From: Eshraghiella sp045129695
GTDB taxonomy: Bacteria > Bacillota > Clostridia > Lachnospirales > Lachnospiraceae
Assembly: GCA_045129695.1 (NCBI GenBank)
Contig: JBGVJZ010000011.1
Coordinates: 1 to 64,000, forward strand
Direction: 5' to 3'
DNA: 64,000 bases
Below the pieces are notes generated by a model, which saw only the letters and a list, made by a program, of their open reading frames with translations, was not told the origin of the DNA and made no database searches. Both the position numbers and the translations under genes were made by a program. The first letter of the stretch is position 1, and each line of letters begins with the position of its first letter. Positions 1 through 8,669 of this stretch are shown one piece after another.

Positions 1-2
1 AA

Positions 3-68
3 AAACAACCTGAAGTTTTACAATCCGCACAAGAACTTCATAATCTTCGTGAAAAGAGCAAGAATTGA
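3..68 (+). CDS. Possible 3' end of a truncated upstream gene
   Basis: The first bases are open in the third frame and end at a TGA at 66-68. The 21 visible residues are polar and charged and end in LREKSKN, as the C-terminus of a soluble protein might. The large hairpin that follows at 127-186 fits a gene end. Another frame is open from 1 to 192, but it runs through the hairpin and is less likely to be real. The family cannot be named. Confidence 0.25.
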   Translation, partial: KQPEVLQSAQELHNLREKSKN

Positions 69-126
69 AAGTCCATACAGATCGGCTACACAGACGCTTA
101 CTTTGTTCACTTTGGCAAAATCAAAC

Positions 127-186
127 GCAGCGCAAACGAAAGGGCAGTTTTTCTATATTTCAAGACTGCTTTTTCGTTTACGCTGC
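127..186. terminator. Long hairpin at the end of the upstream transcript
   Basis: The arms at 127-148 and 165-186 form a 22-bp inverted repeat with one C/A mismatch and two G-U pairs, around a 16-nt loop. No clear T-run follows, so it may be a transcript-end stabiliser rather than a classical intrinsic terminator. It lies between the partial upstream gene and the gene at 235. Confidence 0.5.
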
Positions 187-234
187 TATTGATTGTAGCC
201 TAAAGAAGTTGTAATAACGAATAGGTATGTAGAT

Positions 235-783
235 ATGAATAAGGACAGATTAATTGAAAACCTGACAGAACAGATAAAAGAGGCTCAACTGAAACTTGGA
301 TATGCTAGAGAGACAATCCGTTTATACTTTCCGGTTCAATCGATGTGTGGACTACTTCAGATAAAGTTAAGGAGCGGCAAAGAACTGGTCGAGTTATTGA
401 AGGAAGAGAAGGGATTTGAGGAAACTGTACTTGGAAAGATTTGTTTTACTTTATGCAAGGGTGAAAGGATTGAGGTGTGTATACCTGCAACAGGAGCAGA
501 TTATGTATATGAGCGAGTACCGAATCCTTCATTCTTGGAAAGTGTAGTAGAATTGTTTAAGGATAATCATCATTTGACGATAGAAAAAATTTGTGCGTGT
601 TTCGCACAATTTAACAATTCCTATATATGCGAGAAAATGAAATGTGGAACAGACTTTGACTATGTTCTGTTTTTTCCTGATCATAACCCGGATTCATGGT
701 ATTATTGCGTTAAAATGGAAATGGATCATACAATTTATCACCGATTTACAGAAATGGATTACAGGTTAATGATTGAGCAGTGA
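235..783 (+). CDS. Small conserved hypothetical protein, DUF3877-like
   Basis: A 182-residue soluble protein with no signal peptide or membrane segment. The N-terminus (KDRLIENLTEQIKEAQLKLG) is a charged helix, followed by mixed alpha/beta sequence with several Cys residues but no obvious metal-binding spacing. The helix followed by GYARETIRLYFP recalls the Lachnospiraceae DUF3877 family; this is recognition from memory, not a search. The function is unknown. It stands alone, with the hairpin at 127-186 before it and 322 bp of non-coding sequence after it. No strong Shine-Dalgarno is visible; the sequence ahead of the ATG reads GGTATGTAGAT. Confidence 0.6.
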   Translation: MNKDRLIENLTEQIKEAQLKLGYARETIRLYFPVQSMCGLLQIKLRSGKELVELLKEEKGFEETVLGKICFTLCKGERIEVCIPATGADYVYERVPNPSFLESVVELFKDNHHLTIEKICACFAQFNNSYICEKMKCGTDFDYVLFFPDHNPDSWYYCVKMEMDHTIYHRFTEMDYRLMIEQ

Positions 784-1105
784 TAATAAGGATGTAACAA
801 AGGAGAAAAATCAGTTGGTTCGACTTATTGCTTATCCGGTTTTATGCCTTATCAATGCAGGAAAATTTATATTGTTTCAATAGGTATATATAGATATAAT
901 TTTGAGTAAAATAATTCTTTCAGAGGAATACATTAGTCAGATGTTAATTATAATACAAAGCCTAGAATGGAGCTTATAAATAATTATATAATTCCATATA
1001 TTGAAAGTCTTAATGAAATACATTAGAAGCTTTAAAACTGGCTGAAGCTACGAATGATATTTTTAATATTATGTTTTGGCATACTGTAAGAAAGAAGGTT
1101 AGTTT
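784..1105 (+). promoter_or_regulatory. 322-bp spacer with a candidate sigma-A promoter
   Basis: The spacer is AT-rich. The best signal is TTGTTT (872-877), 17 nt, TATAAT (895-900), which would give a leader of about 200 nt for the gene at 1106. Near 810-880 a short stretch is open and reads as hydrophobic sequence, perhaps a coding remnant, but it is too short to call. No terminator hairpin was recognised after 783. Confidence 0.3.
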
Positions 1106-3178
1106 ATGATATTTAATGCAAAGAGGAATTATACGGGAAAATCCGGCAGAAGGTACGGATTATTTGCTGTGGCTGTAATTATTTTGACCTGTACAGTAGG
1201 GTGTGCAAACAGCAAAAGCAGGACAGAAAACACAACCAAAACACAGGAAGAATTAAACACAGAGACAAGTTATGAGCATACACCGGGGACAGCAACAGAT
1301 ATTACGGCTAATGCCAATAAGGCGTGGTATGATATGCTGGATTTTTCAGATGAGAAGGAGTTTGAGAATGCAACAAGGGGATTAATAGAAGCACCGGAAA
1401 GTGTTGTTATTTATAATGTGGATGGCACAGTTGCATGGAGTGTGGACGAACTGGGAGATGTTAGTGGTGAAGCACCTGATACCGTTAATCCAAGCCTTTG
1501 GAGAAATACCCAACTTAATGCATATGCAGGTCTGTTTGAAGTATGTGATGGCATTTATCAGGTTCGGGGGTATGATATGGCAAATACAACCTTTATCAGA
1601 ACAGATAACGGCTGGGTTGTTTTTGACGTATTAATGTGCAAGGAAGATATGGAAGCAGCACTTGCATTAATGGAGAAGCATTTTGGGGAAATTGATGTTA
1701 AAGCGATACTTTACAGTCATTCACATGTTGACCATTTTGGTGGAGTTGAAGGAATAATTCAAAAAGATCAGGTTGCGGACAGTAATCTTTCTTTGGAAGA
1801 GCAGCTTGCGTCAGGTGATGTTGTTGTATTGGCACCGGAAGGATTTCTTGAGCATGCTGTAAGTGAGAATATTTACTCAGGTACGGCTATGAGCCGACGT
1901 GCACAGTATCAGTATGGTTCAATCCTTGATAAGGGTGAGACTGGTAGCCTTGCAATGGGGATAGGAATTGGTCAGTCTGTTGGAACTGTAACATTTATTG
2001 CACCTACATATGAGATTACAGAAGCGGATTGTGTAATAACTATAGACGGACTCGAAATTGAGTTCCAGCTTACTCCGGGAACGGAAGCACCTTCTGAGAT
2101 GAACGCATATTTCCCGGAATATAAGGCACTCTGGATGGCAGAGAACTGTACCGCTACTATGCATAATCTATATACGCTGAGAGGCGCACAGGTCAGGGAT
2201 GCCAGTGTATGGTCAGAATATATCCTGAAAGCTGAGCAGTTATATGCAGATAATACAGAAGTAATATTCCAGAGCCACAACTGGCCACATTGGGAGGATG
2301 AGGTAAGTGATTACCTTATCAATACTGCTTCAGTATATAAGTTTATTCATGACCAGACCTTGTATTATATTAATCAGGGATATACAGCCAATGAAATATC
2401 CAACATGATTGAATTACCTGATGATTTGGAAAAAGTTTGGTACATAAGACAGTATTACGGAACTTTATCACATAATGTTAAAGCAGTATATCAGAAATAT
2501 ATGGGATGGTATGATGCTAATCCTGTTAACTTAAATCCATTGGATCCTGCAGAATATGCTAAGAAACTGATTGAATATCTTGGTGATACGGATGAGGTAT
2601 TAGAGAAAGCTAAGGTAGATTTTAATAATGGAGAATATCAGTGGGTTGCACAGATTACAAAGGAGCTTGTATATGCAGACCCAACCAATCAGGATGCAAG
2701 AAATCTTTGTGCGGATGCGCTTGAACAGCTCGGATACCAAGCTGAATCAGGTACATGGAGAAATGCATATCTGGCAGGTGCTATGGAGCTTAGATATGGT
2801 AATCAGGCAAATAAAGCAGTACTTGCTGCAAATTCTTCAATTATAAAAGAGATGACAGTGGAAATGCTTTTGGACTTTATATCTCTCAGAACAGATGCTC
2901 TGTCGGCACAGGAAGAGGATATAGCTTTTAACCTGTATATTGCTGACTTAGATGAGAAGTATTATGTAGTCAGAAGAAGCGGAGTATTGATGTATTATAA
3001 AGATATACATAACGATGAAGTTGAAACAACGGTAACATGCGATAAATTACAGCTTGTAAGGTATATATTAGGAGCTGAACCAGAAACACTACAGGTTGTG
3101 GGAGATGCTGATATTTTGGAGAAATTTACTAAGTATATGGGAAAAACTGATATGTACTTCAATGTAATTGAACCATAG
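1106..3178 (+). CDS. Lipoprotein alkylsulfatase-like metallo-beta-lactamase-fold hydrolase
   Basis: 690 residues. The N-terminus has basic residues, a hydrophobic stretch (about 19-28) and a lipobox TVGC with Cys33, so the protein is probably a lipid-anchored surface enzyme. The metallo-beta-lactamase signature SHSHVDHFGG supplies His205, His207, Asp209 and His210 for a two-zinc site. Length and layout match the linear alkylsulfatase family (SdsA1/BDS1): catalytic domain, helical dimerisation region (about 420-570), then an SCP2-like C-terminal domain. Those enzymes hydrolyse alkyl sulfate esters to alcohol and sulfate. The substrate here is not known. The gene is monocistronic, between a 322-bp spacer and a bidirectional terminator. 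The Shine-Dalgarno is AGAAGG. Confidence 0.8.
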   Translation: MIFNAKRNYTGKSGRRYGLFAVAVIILTCTVGCANSKSRTENTTKTQEELNTETSYEHTPGTATDITANANKAWYDMLDFSDEKEFENATRGLIEAPESVVIYNVDGTVAWSVDELGDVSGEAPDTVNPSLWRNTQLNAYAGLFEVCDGIYQVRGYDMANTTFIRTDNGWVVFDVLMCKEDMEAALALMEKHFGEIDVKAILYSHSHVDHFGGVEGIIQKDQVADSNLSLEEQLASGDVVVLAPEGFLEHAVSENIYSGTAMSRRAQYQYGSILDKGETGSLAMGIGIGQSVGTVTFIAPTYEITEADCVITIDGLEIEFQLTPGTEAPSEMNAYFPEYKALWMAENCTATMHNLYTLRGAQVRDASVWSEYILKAEQLYADNTEVIFQSHNWPHWEDEVSDYLINTASVYKFIHDQTLYYINQGYTANEISNMIELPDDLEKVWYIRQYYGTLSHNVKAVYQKYMGWYDANPVNLNPLDPAEYAKKLIEYLGDTDEVLEKAKVDFNNGEYQWVAQITKELVYADPTNQDARNLCADALEQLGYQAESGTWRNAYLAGAMELRYGNQANKAVLAANSSIIKEMTVEMLLDFISLRTDALSAQEEDIAFNLYIADLDEKYYVVRRSGVLMYYKDIHNDEVETTVTCDKLQLVRYILGAEPETLQVVGDADILEKFTKYMGKTDMYFNVIEP

Positions 3179-3208
3179 ATTTAATCGTATTTCAGGTTTA
3201 TTTAATAT

Positions 3209-3246
3209 AAAAAGCCGTACACATAATTGTGTGTACGACTTTTTTA
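3209..3246. terminator. Bidirectional intrinsic terminator
   Basis: AAAAGC-GTACACA, a TAAT loop and TGTGTGTAC-CTTTTTT form a stem with an A-run on one side and a T-run on the other. It serves the convergent genes ending at 3178 (plus) and 3269 (minus). Confidence 0.75.
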
Positions 3247-3268
3247 TATACAGCTGATTAACAGCTTA

Positions 3269-4177
3269 CTAAACCGTTTTTTCCTCATTTTCATGCTTGC
3301 CTGTAAATTTCTCAAACAGATAAGAGAATGCTGCACTTGCAATAAATAATATAACACCGACAATAATTGAAACAGGACTGTAGGAAGGATTCTCCATTTT
3401 ATAAAGTATAGCAAAAGGAGAAGCCGCAATAAGACCAAGAATTCCGCAGTAAGTAAAGGATTCAAATCGCTTTAACAGCCAGTTGATTAATTTGGAAATA
3501 AGAAGTACTCCAATGATACATCCGATTCCAAAAGGTGCAAGTATAAGCACACTGTTAAGAAGTCCTGACCCATCAAGATTCTTGAGAGCGGTAAGAAATA
3601 CACTGATTGTTCCGATAACACCTGAATAATAGCCAAGCATCATCAACAGAAGTGAGCCGCTGATACCCGGTACAACCATTGCTGCTGCACAGATGATTCC
3701 CATTAATAAGAGAATTATCATCAATACAGGAGTCGGTTTTAATGATTCTGCTGTGGCAGTTGAAGGATTGGCTACAGCCATCCATACTGCGAGGGCACAG
3801 AATATAATAAACAGTATAACATGTAATGGATTAATTCTAGTTCTTTTCTCATTATCCAACGCTTTCTGTGCACTTGTAAATATTGCAGGAATTCCTCCGA
3901 CGATAAGTCCGACGAAACACATACAGGTCTGGAATGAGTAGTTGCTCAGACAATGTGGGATTATGAAAGAAAACACACCAACACCGGCAATCATGCCAAT
4001 TGCGATTGGCAAAAGAGTAAGGAAGGATTTCTTAAAATTTTTGATAATTCCGTTAATTGAACCAATTAATTTGTCATAGATTCCCATTGTTACAGCCATT
4101 GTGCCGCCGCTAACACCCGGAATGATATTGGCAACACCAATAAAAATACCTTTAATAATGTCAATAATAAATTTCAT
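3269..4177 (-). CDS. popT: DUF368 integral membrane protein, probable polyprenyl-phosphate transporter
   Basis: 302 residues, almost entirely hydrophobic with about eight to ten membrane segments. Two related signatures are visible: PGVSGGT at 20-26 and PGISGS at 170-175, which suggests an internal duplication. DUF368 proteins have been shown in other bacteria (PopT) to move undecaprenyl phosphate back across the membrane for reuse in wall and polymer synthesis; that role is inferred here from the family. The C-terminus is charged (KFTGKHENEEK). It is transcribed alone, divergent from spoIIIAA. The AAAGGA ribosome site lies just before the ATG at 4177. The complementary recycling enzyme UppP is encoded at 32547. 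Confidence 0.8.
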   Translation of the reverse strand: MKFIIDIIKGIFIGVANIIPGVSGGTMAVTMGIYDKLIGSINGIIKNFKKSFLTLLPIAIGMIAGVGVFSFIIPHCLSNYSFQTCMCFVGLIVGGIPAIFTSAQKALDNEKRTRINPLHVILFIIFCALAVWMAVANPSTATAESLKPTPVLMIILLLMGIICAAAMVVPGISGSLLLMMLGYYSGVIGTISVFLTALKNLDGSGLLNSVLILAPFGIGCIIGVLLISKLINWLLKRFESFTYCGILGLIAASPFAILYKMENPSYSPVSIIVGVILFIASAAFSYLFEKFTGKHENEEKTV

Positions 4178-4244
4178 TATAATTGTCCTTTCAAATCTGA
4201 TATCTTCATAATTCTAAAACTTTTACTTCATATAGTCAAGCAAA

Positions 4245-4264
4245 ATGAAATTTGTAAATTTCAT
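4245..4264. repeat. Perfect 9-2-9 palindrome in the divergent promoter region
   Basis: ATGAAATTT-GT-AAATTTCAT is a perfect inverted repeat between the divergent DUF368 and spoIIIAA genes. It is too symmetrical and too AT-rich for a typical terminator and lies where an operator would sit. It overlaps the candidate -35 of the spoIIIA promoter. Its regulator is unknown. Confidence 0.5.
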
Positions 4265-4286
4265 ATGAAAATGAAATTCATACCTT
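4260..4286 (+). promoter_or_regulatory. Candidate sigma-E promoter of the spoIIIA operon
   Basis: TCATAT (4261-4266) and CATACCTT (4279-4286), 12 nt apart, resemble the sigma-E -35 and -10 elements (CATACAnT, one mismatch). In Bacillus the spoIIIA operon is transcribed by sigma-E in the mother cell. Position and family knowledge support the call; spacing is slightly short. Confidence 0.35.
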
Positions 4287-4325
4287 GTACAAGTCCGTCA
4301 TATATTTGACTAAAGGAGGTCGGAC

Positions 4326-5258
4326 ATGAAGCAGACAGATGTTTATCAGTATTTATCAGTCAGGTTACGAATGATTTTTGTAAAATTTCCACCGGCAATC
4401 AGAATCAATGAAATAAGGTTAAGAATCGGTCAGCCCGTAATAATTGAAACGGATGAGGGCGAGATGTTTATTTCTGAAACAGGACAGCCGGCATTAATAG
4501 GACAGGCGTACAGAGTGTGTGAAAGAGATATAAAGGAAACCTTGGAATATATAAGTAATTATTCCTTATATGCATATGAGGAGGAATTGAAAAACGGCTA
4601 TATTACAATTCCCGGTGGTAACAGAATCGGAATCTGCGGCAAAACAGTTGTGGATTCGGATGGTGTAAAAACAATGAGAAATATAGGTTCAATTAATATC
4701 CGAATGGCACATGAGGTAAGCGGCTGCTCAGACTGCTATATGGAAAAGCTTTTTGAAAATAATGAGATTTGCAATACAATGATTATTTCTCCGCCATGCA
4801 GCGGCAAAACAACGATGCTTAGGGATATTGTGAGAAATTTGTCAAATGGATTTGCTTCACATACCGGGCAATGTGTGGGTGTGGTTGATGAGAGAAGTGA
4901 AATCGCTGCCTGTTGCTACGGTGTTCCGCAGAATAATGTTGGAATCAGAACGGATGTTATGGACTGCTGCCCAAAATCATATGGAATGATTATGTTAATC
5001 AGAAGTATGGCGCCTAAAGTAATTGCGGTTGATGAGATTGGCAGCAGGGAGGATGTGGAGGCATTGGAATACTGTGTTAACTGTGGAAGCAGAATGATTG
5101 TGACAATACATGGCTCTTCAATTGAAGAAATACAGAATAAGAAAATTTTGGAAAGATTGTTTTCAAAGCGGATATTTAACAGATTTGTTGTACTTTCAGG
5201 AACACCACAAAAAGGGAATGTTGTGGGAATATTTAATGCAGAGGGGGTAATGGTGTGA
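4326..5258 (+). CDS. spoIIIAA: Stage III sporulation ATPase SpoIIIAA
   Basis: 310 residues. This is the secretion-type ATPase of the SpoIIIA-SpoIIQ channel that links mother cell and forespore. The P-loop reads SPPCSGKTT with Lys161, followed by LRDIVR, and a Walker B-like region VIAVDEIGSREDVEAL lies further on. First gene of the eight-gene spoIIIA operon, with a strong AAGGAGG site 6 nt before the ATG. It overlaps spoIIIAB at GTGTGA. The first P-loop position is Ser rather than Gly; as far as I recall this is usual in clostridial SpoIIIAA. Confidence 0.95.
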   Translation: MKQTDVYQYLSVRLRMIFVKFPPAIRINEIRLRIGQPVIIETDEGEMFISETGQPALIGQAYRVCERDIKETLEYISNYSLYAYEEELKNGYITIPGGNRIGICGKTVVDSDGVKTMRNIGSINIRMAHEVSGCSDCYMEKLFENNEICNTMIISPPCSGKTTMLRDIVRNLSNGFASHTGQCVGVVDERSEIAACCYGVPQNNVGIRTDVMDCCPKSYGMIMLIRSMAPKVIAVDEIGSREDVEALEYCVNCGSRMIVTIHGSSIEEIQNKKILERLFSKRIFNRFVVLSGTPQKGNVVGIFNAEGVMV

Positions 5259-5782
5259 AGTATGTACCTAAAATAATCGGCATAGTACTTGTTGTTTTTG
5301 CCACAACAAGCTATGGAATTGCGATGGGCAGGGATATTAAAGCAAGACTTATGGAATTAAAGGAACTTAAGAAAATAATTTTTCTGCTTAAAGGGGAAAT
5401 AAGTTTTGGACATACCCCGCTTCTTGAGGCATTTGATAATATAAGCAGACGTAGTAAGGAACCCTTTAAAAGTATTATTTCTTCTTTTGTAAAGTATGGT
5501 CAGGAAAGTGTCAAAAAGCCATTTAGTGAAATATGGAATACAGGAATAAATGAAAAACTGAAAAAGACGCATTTAACCAGAGAGGAGCAGCAGAAGGTTT
5601 TGGATCTAGGGAATGAACTGGGGTTAAATGATATTAAAACACAGCAAAATGCAATAGACAGCTTTGCAACAGAGCTTGATATGGATATTGAGCAGCTTGC
5701 CGGAGTTGTGCCGGGGAGAGTCAGGCTGTATCACAGTATGGGAATAATGCTTGGAATTGTCATTGCAATAATTATGATTTGA
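5255..5782 (+). CDS. spoIIIAB: Stage III sporulation protein SpoIIIAB
   Basis: 175 residues. Membrane-associated SpoIIIA component that resembles GspF-type proteins of type II secretion. There is an N-terminal hydrophobic segment (about 5-25) and a C-terminal one (about 155-175), with a helical soluble region between them. The usual family features are visible, including LKGEISFGHTPLLEAF near residue 50 and the C-terminal VPGRVRLYHSMGIMLG. It starts with GTG overlapping the spoIIIAA stop, which implies translational coupling. The length is normal for the family. Confidence 0.92.
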   Translation: MKYVPKIIGIVLVVFATTSYGIAMGRDIKARLMELKELKKIIFLLKGEISFGHTPLLEAFDNISRRSKEPFKSIISSFVKYGQESVKKPFSEIWNTGINEKLKKTHLTREEQQKVLDLGNELGLNDIKTQQNAIDSFATELDMDIEQLAGVVPGRVRLYHSMGIMLGIVIAIIMI

Positions 5783-5794
5783 GAGGACTAAGTA

Positions 5795-5989
5795 ATGGAA
5801 ATAGGACTGATATTCAAAATCGCGGCAGTGGGAATAATTGTTTCAGTAATTTATCAGATTCTAAAACACAGCGGAAGGGAGGAGCAGGCTTTCTTAACAA
5901 GCCTTGCAGGTCTGGTTCTGGTGTTGTTCTGGATTATACCTTATATTCAGGAATTATTTGAAACTATTAAATCCATGTTTTCGCTATAG
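5795..5989 (+). CDS. spoIIIAC: Stage III sporulation protein SpoIIIAC
   Basis: 64 residues with two hydrophobic helices (about 5-22 and 36-56) separated by a short basic loop (KHSGREEQ). This is the small membrane subunit of the SpoIIIA complex and matches the usual length of 65-68. It lies 12 nt after spoIIIAB, with GAGAGGA as ribosome site, and 11 nt before spoIIIAD, with which it shares sequence character. An alternative reading frame over the same bases has no family resemblance. Confidence 0.93.
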   Translation: MEIGLIFKIAAVGIIVSVIYQILKHSGREEQAFLTSLAGLVLVLFWIIPYIQELFETIKSMFSL

Positions 5990-6000
5990 AAAGGAATAAA

Positions 6001-6375
6001 ATGTTAAGAGTTGCCATAATTGGGCTGACAGGTGCTTTTCTTGCAGTGTTGTTGAGAAATCAGAAAAGCGATTTCAGTATGTATGTAATACTTGGTGTTG
6101 CGGTTATGATTTTTGCAATTATATGTACGCAGTTGGAGAGTATTGTAGCTGCTGTCAATACTTTTTCTACTTATGTAAATATTGAAAAGAAATATATTGT
6201 TATTCTCATCAAAATGACAGGTATAACCTATGTTGCCGAATTTGCGGCATCAATATGCAGGGATTTGGGATATCAGTCAATTGCATCACAGGTAGAAATG
6301 TTCGCAAGGCTTTCTCTTTTTGTTATCAGTATCCCGGTAGTAAGTGCATTAATAGAGACAATAAGTAATTTATGA
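6001..6375 (+). CDS. spoIIIAD: Stage III sporulation protein SpoIIIAD
   Basis: 124 residues, mostly membrane segments (about 1-20, 27-45, 65-85 and 97-124). Conserved pieces include the middle KMTGITYVAEFAASICRDLG and the C-terminal FARLSLFVISIPVVSALIE, both typical of SpoIIIAD. It acts in the outer forespore membrane as part of the feeding-tube complex. The start overlaps nothing and has an AAAGGA site; the stop overlaps the spoIIIAE start (ATGA). Confidence 0.93.
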   Translation: MLRVAIIGLTGAFLAVLLRNQKSDFSMYVILGVAVMIFAIICTQLESIVAAVNTFSTYVNIEKKYIVILIKMTGITYVAEFAASICRDLGYQSIASQVEMFARLSLFVISIPVVSALIETISNL

Positions 6376-7493
6376 AGAAAAAAATATTAATTTATACAAT
6401 AGTCATATTATTACTTGTTCCGGTGGCAGTCTTTGGAGATGAAGCGGACAATCCGTCGGACATGTCATATTATGATTATTCGGAAATAACAGAGCTTACC
6501 AAAGAAGAGGGAATAGATTTTGAAGAGATTGTAGGGGATTTTTCAAAAGGAGATATTGATGGAGCACTTACTCAAATTGGTAATGGTATTTTAAATGTAT
6601 TATTTGAGGAAATTGCGACGCAGAAAACCGTTATTGTTAAAATTATATCAATTGGTATAATTGCCGCACTTTTTACTAATATTACAAGTGCTTTTGCGAC
6701 CGGAAATGTCTCTGATACAGGTTTTTATCTGACTTTTACCGCATTGCTTGGCATGCTGATGGCGGGATATCTTATAACCGCCAATATGGTAAGCGCAGCA
6801 CTGGATAAGCTGATAGAACTGATGGAGGCAATTGTTCCTGTGTATATATTATCACTTGGCTTTGCGTCCGGGCAGAGTGCAGCAGGAGGCTTTTATCAGG
6901 TTACAACGCTTGCAATTGTTTTTGTTGAAAAAATTATTCAGACAATCATTATTCCGTTGATTTACATATATATGGTAACAGGTCTGATGAATAATATTGT
7001 AAATGAAAGCTTCCTGACTAAGGCATGCGAGCTTATTAAAAGTGCAGTTAACTGGATTTTAAAGGCATTACTCTCAGTTGTAATAGGAATTAATGTAATT
7101 CAGGGGCTCATTAATCCGATTGTGGATTCATTGAAAACATCTTCACTTGGCAAGGCTGCCGGCATGATTCCCGGAATCGGAGGAGCATTAAGTTCAATGT
7201 CAGGCATAATTTTAAGTTCGGGAACTCTTATCAAAAATTCCATTGGAATGGCGTCAATGGTTGCAATTGTAGTAGTATCCTTCAGTCCGGTGGTTAAGGC
7301 TGTTGTAATGTCCGTGGCATACAAAGCAGCAGGCGCGGTCATGGAACCTGTTTCCGATAAAAGAGTAATTAATTCAATATCCGTTATTTATGACAGTATG
7401 GGGCTGTTGGCCAAAACTCTGCTGTATGCGGTTGTTTTTTTTCTGTTGACAATTGCAATTGTGTGCTGCACAACCAACCATAATGTTGCGTGA
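6372..7493 (+). CDS. spoIIIAE: Stage III sporulation protein SpoIIIAE
   Basis: 373 residues with a cleavable-type signal segment (about 5-22), a soluble acidic stretch (25-75), then about seven to eight membrane helices. The middle motif LGFASGQSAAGGFYQ and the later GIGGALSSMSG and SVAYKAAGAVMEPVSDKR are hallmarks of the family. It is the polytopic membrane core of the SpoIIIA channel. It overlaps spoIIIAD by 4 bp. Its stop is followed at once by GAGGTAAGGG, which serves spoIIIAF. Confidence 0.95.
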   Translation: MKKKILIYTIVILLLVPVAVFGDEADNPSDMSYYDYSEITELTKEEGIDFEEIVGDFSKGDIDGALTQIGNGILNVLFEEIATQKTVIVKIISIGIIAALFTNITSAFATGNVSDTGFYLTFTALLGMLMAGYLITANMVSAALDKLIELMEAIVPVYILSLGFASGQSAAGGFYQVTTLAIVFVEKIIQTIIIPLIYIYMVTGLMNNIVNESFLTKACELIKSAVNWILKALLSVVIGINVIQGLINPIVDSLKTSSLGKAAGMIPGIGGALSSMSGIILSSGTLIKNSIGMASMVAIVVVSFSPVVKAVVMSVAYKAAGAVMEPVSDKRVINSISVIYDSMGLLAKTLLYAVVFFLLTIAIVCCTTNHNVA

Positions 7494-7506
7494 GGTAAGG
7501 GTAGAT

Positions 7507-8052
7507 ATGTCATATTTCGTTCAATGGGTCAAAAATATTGCTGTTTTTTATATAATTGCTTCTCTGGTAATGCATCTCATTCCGGGTAAAAATTATCAGA
7601 AATATATAAAACTTTTTCTTGGAATAATTACGATTATTCTTTTGCTAAAGCCTCTTGGAGAGATTTTGAAGCTAGAGGATAATTACCGTAATTATCTGAA
7701 TAATAACCTGAATTTTCAGATGCAGGAGTCCTTAAAAAGTGAGCTGCAGATAGTTGATGAATTGCAAAAAGAGGCTGTAATAGGGGATTACAAGGAGAAA
7801 ATCAGGGAAAACATAAAAAATTATGTAGAAAGTATAGAAATTAAGTATATTGATGCAGATATTGAAATAGAATTAAATGAGCAAAAAAGTAATTTTGGCG
7901 GAATAACGGGTATTTCCGTATATGTTGACGATAATGGCATAACGGACAGCAGTGTTAATCCTTCGGAGGAATTAATATCAATTGAAATAAAAAAATATTT
8001 GGCCAACTTCTATAATCTGGATAAACGAAATATAAATGTTTATATATCATAG
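7507..8052 (+). CDS. spoIIIAF: Stage III sporulation protein SpoIIIAF
   Basis: 181 residues from the ATG at 7507. An upstream in-frame start at 7453 lies inside spoIIIAE and is rejected because GAGGTAAGGG sits just before 7507. Two membrane helices (about 8-25 and 33-50), the second followed by LLKPLGEILKL, lead to a soluble C-terminal domain ending in a beta-rich piece that resembles the ring-building motif of this family. A component of the SpoIIIA channel. Confidence 0.9.
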   Translation: MSYFVQWVKNIAVFYIIASLVMHLIPGKNYQKYIKLFLGIITIILLLKPLGEILKLEDNYRNYLNNNLNFQMQESLKSELQIVDELQKEAVIGDYKEKIRENIKNYVESIEIKYIDADIEIELNEQKSNFGGITGISVYVDDNGITDSSVNPSEELISIEIKKYLANFYNLDKRNINVYIS

Positions 8053-8093
8053 AAAAAAGGTGTGCCACAGGAAAGAAGAGAGGAAAGATTACA

Positions 8094-8669
8094 ATGGGAA
8101 TAAAAATACCCCCTAAGCTTAAGGATTTTTCAAAGAAACTTTTTACCAAGGAAAGGCTCCCGATAATTTTACTTCTGGGGGTATTGCTGGTAGTAATCAG
8201 CATACCGGTAAAAAAACAATCCGGTAACACCGGGGCAGCCACTACATATACTAATGAGGCAGGAGAGTCTGATTATGTAACCGGCATAGAAAAACGCCTT
8301 GAGGAGATTCTAAGGGCAACTGAAGGGGTAGGGCAAAATAAAGTAATGATTACTGTAAAAAACACAGGAAAAGAAATTTTGTATTCCCAGATGGATATTT
8401 CATCCTCAAAGGTAACGGAAAATGGTTCCGGAACCAACAGGGTATCGGAAGAAATGTCACAGTCGGAATCCGTAATATATACGGAGGAAAACGGCACACA
8501 AAAGCCCTATGTGCAGGACGAGGAAATGCCTGAAATAATGGGTGTGTTTATCATAGCAGAAGGAGCGGGTGAGGCAAAAACCGTTACCAGAATTACGGAA
8601 GCTGTAAGTACTCTTTTGGGAGTACCGGTTAATAAAATTAAAGTTATGAAAATGGAGGTAGCCTCTTGA
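8094..8669 (+). CDS. spoIIIAG: Stage III sporulation protein SpoIIIAG
   Basis: 191 residues. One membrane anchor (about 21-40) is followed by a soluble domain with the ring-building pattern GVGQNKVMITVKNTGKEILY and a later IMGVFIIAEGAGEAKTVTRI. SpoIIIAG forms a large ring in the intermembrane space between mother cell and forespore. Ribosome site GAGAGGAAAG. It ends in TTGA, where the TTG is the start of spoIIIAH, so the two are translationally coupled. Confidence 0.93.
   Translation: MGIKIPPKLKDFSKKLFTKERLPIILLLGVLLVVISIPVKKQSGNTGAATTYTNEAGESDYVTGIEKRLEEILRATEGVGQNKVMITVKNTGKEILYSQMDISSSKVTENGSGTNRVSEEMSQSESVIYTEENGTQKPYVQDEEMPEIMGVFIIAEGAGEAKTVTRITEAVSTLLGVPVNKIKVMKMEVAS

Noticed and set aside
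1..192. Open frame from the window start to 192
   Set aside because: It runs through the long hairpin at 127-186 and has no family resemblance; the third frame ending at 68 looks more like a gene end.
4788..4811. Ser in place of the first Gly of the SpoIIIAA P-loop as a possible inactivating change
   Set aside because: The Gly-Lys-Thr core is intact and a Ser at this position is, to my knowledge, usual in clostridial SpoIIIAA.
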